Origin: Gloeocapsa sp. UFS-A4-WI-NPMV-4B04
GTDB lineage: Bacteria > Cyanobacteriota > Cyanobacteriia > Cyanobacteriales > Chroococcidiopsidaceae
Direction of reading: 5' to 3'
Length of the DNA stretch: 64,000 bases
Assembly (NCBI GenBank): GCA_019359535.1
Contig: JAHHHE010000002.1
Coordinates: forward strand, 31,435 to 95,434
Each line of letters begins with the position of its first letter. Position 1 is the stretch's first letter. A program made the position numbers and the translations under genes. The notes under the pieces are model-generated. The model was not told where the DNA came from, made no database searches, and saw only the letters and a program-made list of their open reading frames with translations. Shown one piece after another: positions 60,662 through 64,000 of the stretch.

Positions 60662-61429
60662 ATGGACTGGAAAGAAATCTCTGATAACTGGGTCTTGATT
60701 CCCCAACACCCGAAGGGGATTGTACATTTTCTGGGGGGAGCTTTTGTTGCGGCAGCACCTCAAGTAACTTACCGTTGGTTATTAGAACAAATAGCCGCTC
60801 GCGGATATGCTGTTGTTGCTACACCATTTGTTAACACTTTAGATCATGCGGCGATCGCCGACTCTGTATTACGCAGCTTTGAAAGCGCGATCGCTGAATT
60901 ACAAGCAAAAGGGTTGTTACACAAGCGCTATCTACCAATCTACGGACTAGGACACAGCATGGGCTGTAAACTACATTTATTGATCGGTAGCCTGTTTGCT
61001 GTAGAACGCGCAGGTAATATTCTAATTTCTTTTAATAACTATGCCGCACGAGACGCTATACCCTTAGTGCAGCAGTTTAACCCTGCTTTCGCGATTGAGT
61101 TTACCCCGTCTCCTGTAGAAACAAGTACACTTGTGCGATCGCGCTACAATGTCCGCCGCAACCTGATTGTCAAATTTACTAACGACACTATCGATCAATC
61201 TGCTGCCTTAACCGAATTGTTGCAACTCCGCTTCCCTAATATGGTGACAGCAAAGACGCTGAACGGAACCCACACAACACCCTTGGGTCAAGATATTAGA
61301 TGGCAACCTGGCTCAACATTTACGCCGTTTGATGCCTTTGGTCAGTGGTTCAAGCAAGAAGTTTACCGCGATTTAAATCAACTTAAAAGCATTATTCTTT
61401 TATGGTTAAATCCGCTTTCAGGGTTCTAA
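60662..61429 (+). CDS. DUF1350 family protein (alpha/beta hydrolase-like)
   Basis: WVLIPQHPKGIVHFLGGAFVAAAPQVTYRWLLEQIAARGYAVVATPFVNTLDH; YGLGHSMGCKLHLLI. Confidence 0.85.
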   Translation: MDWKEISDNWVLIPQHPKGIVHFLGGAFVAAAPQVTYRWLLEQIAARGYAVVATPFVNTLDHAAIADSVLRSFESAIAELQAKGLLHKRYLPIYGLGHSMGCKLHLLIGSLFAVERAGNILISFNNYAARDAIPLVQQFNPAFAIEFTPSPVETSTLVRSRYNVRRNLIVKFTNDTIDQSAALTELLQLRFPNMVTAKTLNGTHTTPLGQDIRWQPGSTFTPFDAFGQWFKQEVYRDLNQLKSIILLWLNPLSGF

Positions 61430-61560
61430 ACTAGGGGTCAGGGGAGCAGGGGAGCAAAGAGAGTTTAACACTGCAATTTGGATGACGATTAGCTTATAAG
61501 GTAGGTAGCGTTCCCTTCTGAATTCTGTTCATTATTTGATGTGATCGCCTCTTTAAACTC

Positions 61561-62691
61561 ATGTTTCAAATTCTAATTATTGACGATGACCGCATAGTGC
61601 AGTTAACGCTAACAAGAATACTCGAAAAACAGGGTTATGAGGTACTCACAGCTAGCGATGGTGAGCAAGGAGTAGCACAAGCACAACAATTTCGTCCTGC
61701 ACTGATAATTTGCGATTGGCTAATGCCTCGGTTAAATGGGTTAGAAGTTTGTCGTCAAATTAAGTCGGATACAACCTTATCTACAACATTTTTTATTTTA
61801 TTAACTTCTTTAGGATCAGTAGATGATTGTGTCAAGGGTTTAGACACTGGTGCGGATGATTTTATAGTTAAACCAATCGAACACAATGAATTAATTGCAA
61901 GGGTAAAAGCAGGATTACGTTGGCATCAATTGAGTCGTGACTTGCAAACCCAAAAGCAAATATTAGAGACGGAACTTGCAGAAGCAGCTGAGTATGTGCG
62001 ATCGCTTCTTCCCCTCCCGATGATTGAACCCCTCAGTATCAATTCACGCTTCATCCCCTCACAGCGACTCGGAGGCGATTGTTTCGATTACTACTGGCTT
62101 GACCCAGATTATTTAGCTATTTACCTACTTGATACAGCTGGACATGGTTTAGGTGCAGCACTCCCCTCTGTTTCCGTCCTAAATCTACTTCGCTCTCGTG
62201 CTATTCCCAATCTTAATTACTATCAACCTAGTGATGTTTTAAGCGCCTTAAACAACACATTTCAGATGACTTACCAAAATACTAAATATTTTACGATTTG
62301 GTACGGAGTCTACAACTGTCTTAATCGCCAATTAATTTACGCCAGCGCTGGACATCCTCCGGCTATTTTACTAGCCAAGAAAGATATTATTCAAGTGAAA
62401 CAATTAGAGACATCTGGGATACCTGTGGGAATGTTTCCAGATGCAGAATATATTAATAATTTTTGTAATATTGAAGAATTTAGTAGTCTTTATATTTTTA
62501 GTGATGGAGCTTATGAAATTCATCTACCAAATGGCACGATTTGGCATATAGAAGCTTTTATTGAGCTACTTAAAGATCGCCATAATTTTCAAGAATGTAA
62601 TCTTGACAAAATATTAAATTACCTACTCACCTTAAACTCTAAAACAAGTTTTGATGACGATTTATCTATTCTTCAAATTAATTTTAATTAA
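61561..62691 (+). CDS. REC - PP2C (SpoIIE/RsbU-like) phosphatase
   Basis: ILIIDDDRIVQLTLTRILEKQGYEVLTASDGEQG REC; SRFIPSQRLGGDCFDYYWLDPDYLAIYLLDTAGHGLGAALPSVSV PP2C. Confidence 0.92.
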   Translation: MFQILIIDDDRIVQLTLTRILEKQGYEVLTASDGEQGVAQAQQFRPALIICDWLMPRLNGLEVCRQIKSDTTLSTTFFILLTSLGSVDDCVKGLDTGADDFIVKPIEHNELIARVKAGLRWHQLSRDLQTQKQILETELAEAAEYVRSLLPLPMIEPLSINSRFIPSQRLGGDCFDYYWLDPDYLAIYLLDTAGHGLGAALPSVSVLNLLRSRAIPNLNYYQPSDVLSALNNTFQMTYQNTKYFTIWYGVYNCLNRQLIYASAGHPPAILLAKKDIIQVKQLETSGIPVGMFPDAEYINNFCNIEEFSSLYIFSDGAYEIHLPNGTIWHIEAFIELLKDRHNFQECNLDKILNYLLTLNSKTSFDDDLSILQINFN

Positions 62692-62718
62692 AGCCATCAA
62701 AGTTCCTATTACTGAAAA

Positions 62719-62764
62719 GAGTAAAAAGAGACAAGATAAATTCCGTTTCTTTTTACTCTTTTTT
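62719..62764. terminator. Bidirectional hairpin terminator between the REC-PP2C gene and dps
   Basis: gagtaaaaagagac ... gtttctttttactc, one mismatch, followed by T run. Confidence 0.75.
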
Positions 62765-62771
62765 AATCTAA

Positions 62772-63311
62772 CTAATTAACCTGTGCAGGAACTTTCATCT
62801 CTGTTGATTGAGCGCCATCAGATTTAAGTGATTCACCTTCAATGAAGGAACGCAACATCCATGCCATTTCTTCGTGCTGTTCCATCAAACCAGTCAGGAA
62901 GTCAGCAGTTCCTTGATCATGGAAGGTTTCACCACACTGATCTACATGGTCGCGGAGATTGCGGATAATCAGTTCATGGTCATCCACTAGCTGCGACACC
63001 ATTTCAGTTGCTAGGGGAATATTATGGGGTTGTTCTTTAACCGAAGCTTTGCTTAAGAAGTCTTGAGCCGTACCAATTGGAAACCCACCCAATGTACGAA
63101 TACGCTCGGCTAAGGCATCAATGTTAGCTGTCAATGCTTGGTAGTGTTCTTCCCACAACTGGTGTAGTGAACGGAACTGTGGGCCGACTACATCCCAATG
63201 AAACTTCTTTGTTTTGATCAATACTAGATAAGCATTTGCCAGGTCGCTGTTTAACAATTCAGTCACGCCTGCGCGTTGCTCTTCAGTTAAACCGATGTTT
63301 ATTTTACGCAT
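62772..63311 (-). CDS. Dps family DNA-protection / ferritin-like protein
   Basis: KTKKFHWDVVGPQFRSLHQLWEEHYQAL, ferroxidase-type residues; start taken at MRKINIGL. Confidence 0.92.
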   Translation of the reverse strand: MRKINIGLTEEQRAGVTELLNSDLANAYLVLIKTKKFHWDVVGPQFRSLHQLWEEHYQALTANIDALAERIRTLGGFPIGTAQDFLSKASVKEQPHNIPLATEMVSQLVDDHELIIRNLRDHVDQCGETFHDQGTADFLTGLMEQHEEMAWMLRSFIEGESLKSDGAQSTEMKVPAQVN

Positions 63312-64000
63312 GATATCGTCTTTTAACTTTTGACTCCATACCCAGTGGAACAAATCAACCTAGTAAGGGACATCAGCCAAAGGGGAGATTATTAAATCAG
63401 TTGTAAACTGATGTTTTAGGCGTATTCTACAAAGTTGTGGCTCAAGCAAGCTTTTAATACCGTAAGAGTGCTCATTATCAATAAAACAAACAAGACTTGC
63501 TTACTAGGGATTGAGGCTGGGAATTTCTTAAATAGGATACTGCTCTAGCAGTTAAAAAGATTTATCTAATATTACTTTGCGTTTGCGTTTATAAGCTTAG
63601 TTGTGAGTTGTGCTGATTATTGACGTTGTTAACAAAATCAACCTATATTTTTGACTATAACTTACGTTAATCTCCATTTTGTATAACTTCTCATGGAATG
63701 TTATCTCGTTTCTTAAATGAGCTTATTTTGAATTAAATTTGAGGGTGAGACTTGATTGAGATTACTATTTTCAAATCAACTGTGAAGACTAATAATATTC
63801 ATTAAATTGTTGATAAGTAGGTTTTAATTTTTGTGCTGGCTACTATACTTTTAACTTTTTTTGTGGTTGTAAGTCAAGACGGTTCGGTTAAGGTTTAAGC
63901 AGTATTGAGTACAGAAAAAATAAGTGTTTGAAGTTTTACTCCTGCTCCCTTATGTATGGGCTTCTTAGACGGAAACTTGGCTCTGGTTTTTTTTACTACA

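Noticed and set aside
1-64000. tRNA, rRNA and CRISPR arrays
   Set aside because: None recognised by eye; a tRNAscan/Rfam run is needed to be sure.
1-64000. High density of GCGATCGC (HIP1) sites as a novel motif
   Set aside because: HIP1 over-representation is well known in cyanobacteria; used only as lineage evidence.

Overview
This window is a cyanobacterial chromosome segment. Support comes from very dense HIP1 sites (GCGATCGC) plus chlD, eboA-F, a sigF-like sigma factor, a Slr1923/BciB-like reductase and a CcmS-like protein. Left part (about 1-13 kb): the 3' end of an aluminium-resistance/methionine gamma-lyase-like gene, then a decayed two-partner-secretion TpsA remnant with an intact TpsB and a TPR-CHAT protease-like gene. 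These converge on a DUF928 - CHASE2/CHAT - DUF1822 - sigma-70 operon, with a frameshifted ISKra4-family insertion sequence between the two. Middle part: a complete eboABCDEF cluster (13.6-20.5 kb), a broken SDR gene, then a compact minus-strand cluster (23.8-29.9 kb) of a DUF815 AAA ATPase, a membrane-anchored coiled-coil/TerB-C-like protein, a BrxD-like ATPase and an Lhr/BrxHI-like helicase. The last cluster looks like a BREX-derived mini-system and is one of two main novelty candidates. The other is the CHAT/sigma operon. Right part: housekeeping genes (trpG/pabA-like, dgkA-like, ybeY, prfB with its programmed frameshift, Bax-inhibitor-like, sigF, chlD), a truncated NACHT gene followed by decayed pentapeptide repeats, an NrtABD-like ABC transporter next to a PII/SbtB-like gene, a Pil/Hmp chemotaxis-like operon, a REC-PP2C protein and Dps. 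Several small palindromic or G-rich repeats lie in frame inside genes (CHAT, eboE, chlD). All calls come from reading the sequence; no database search was run.
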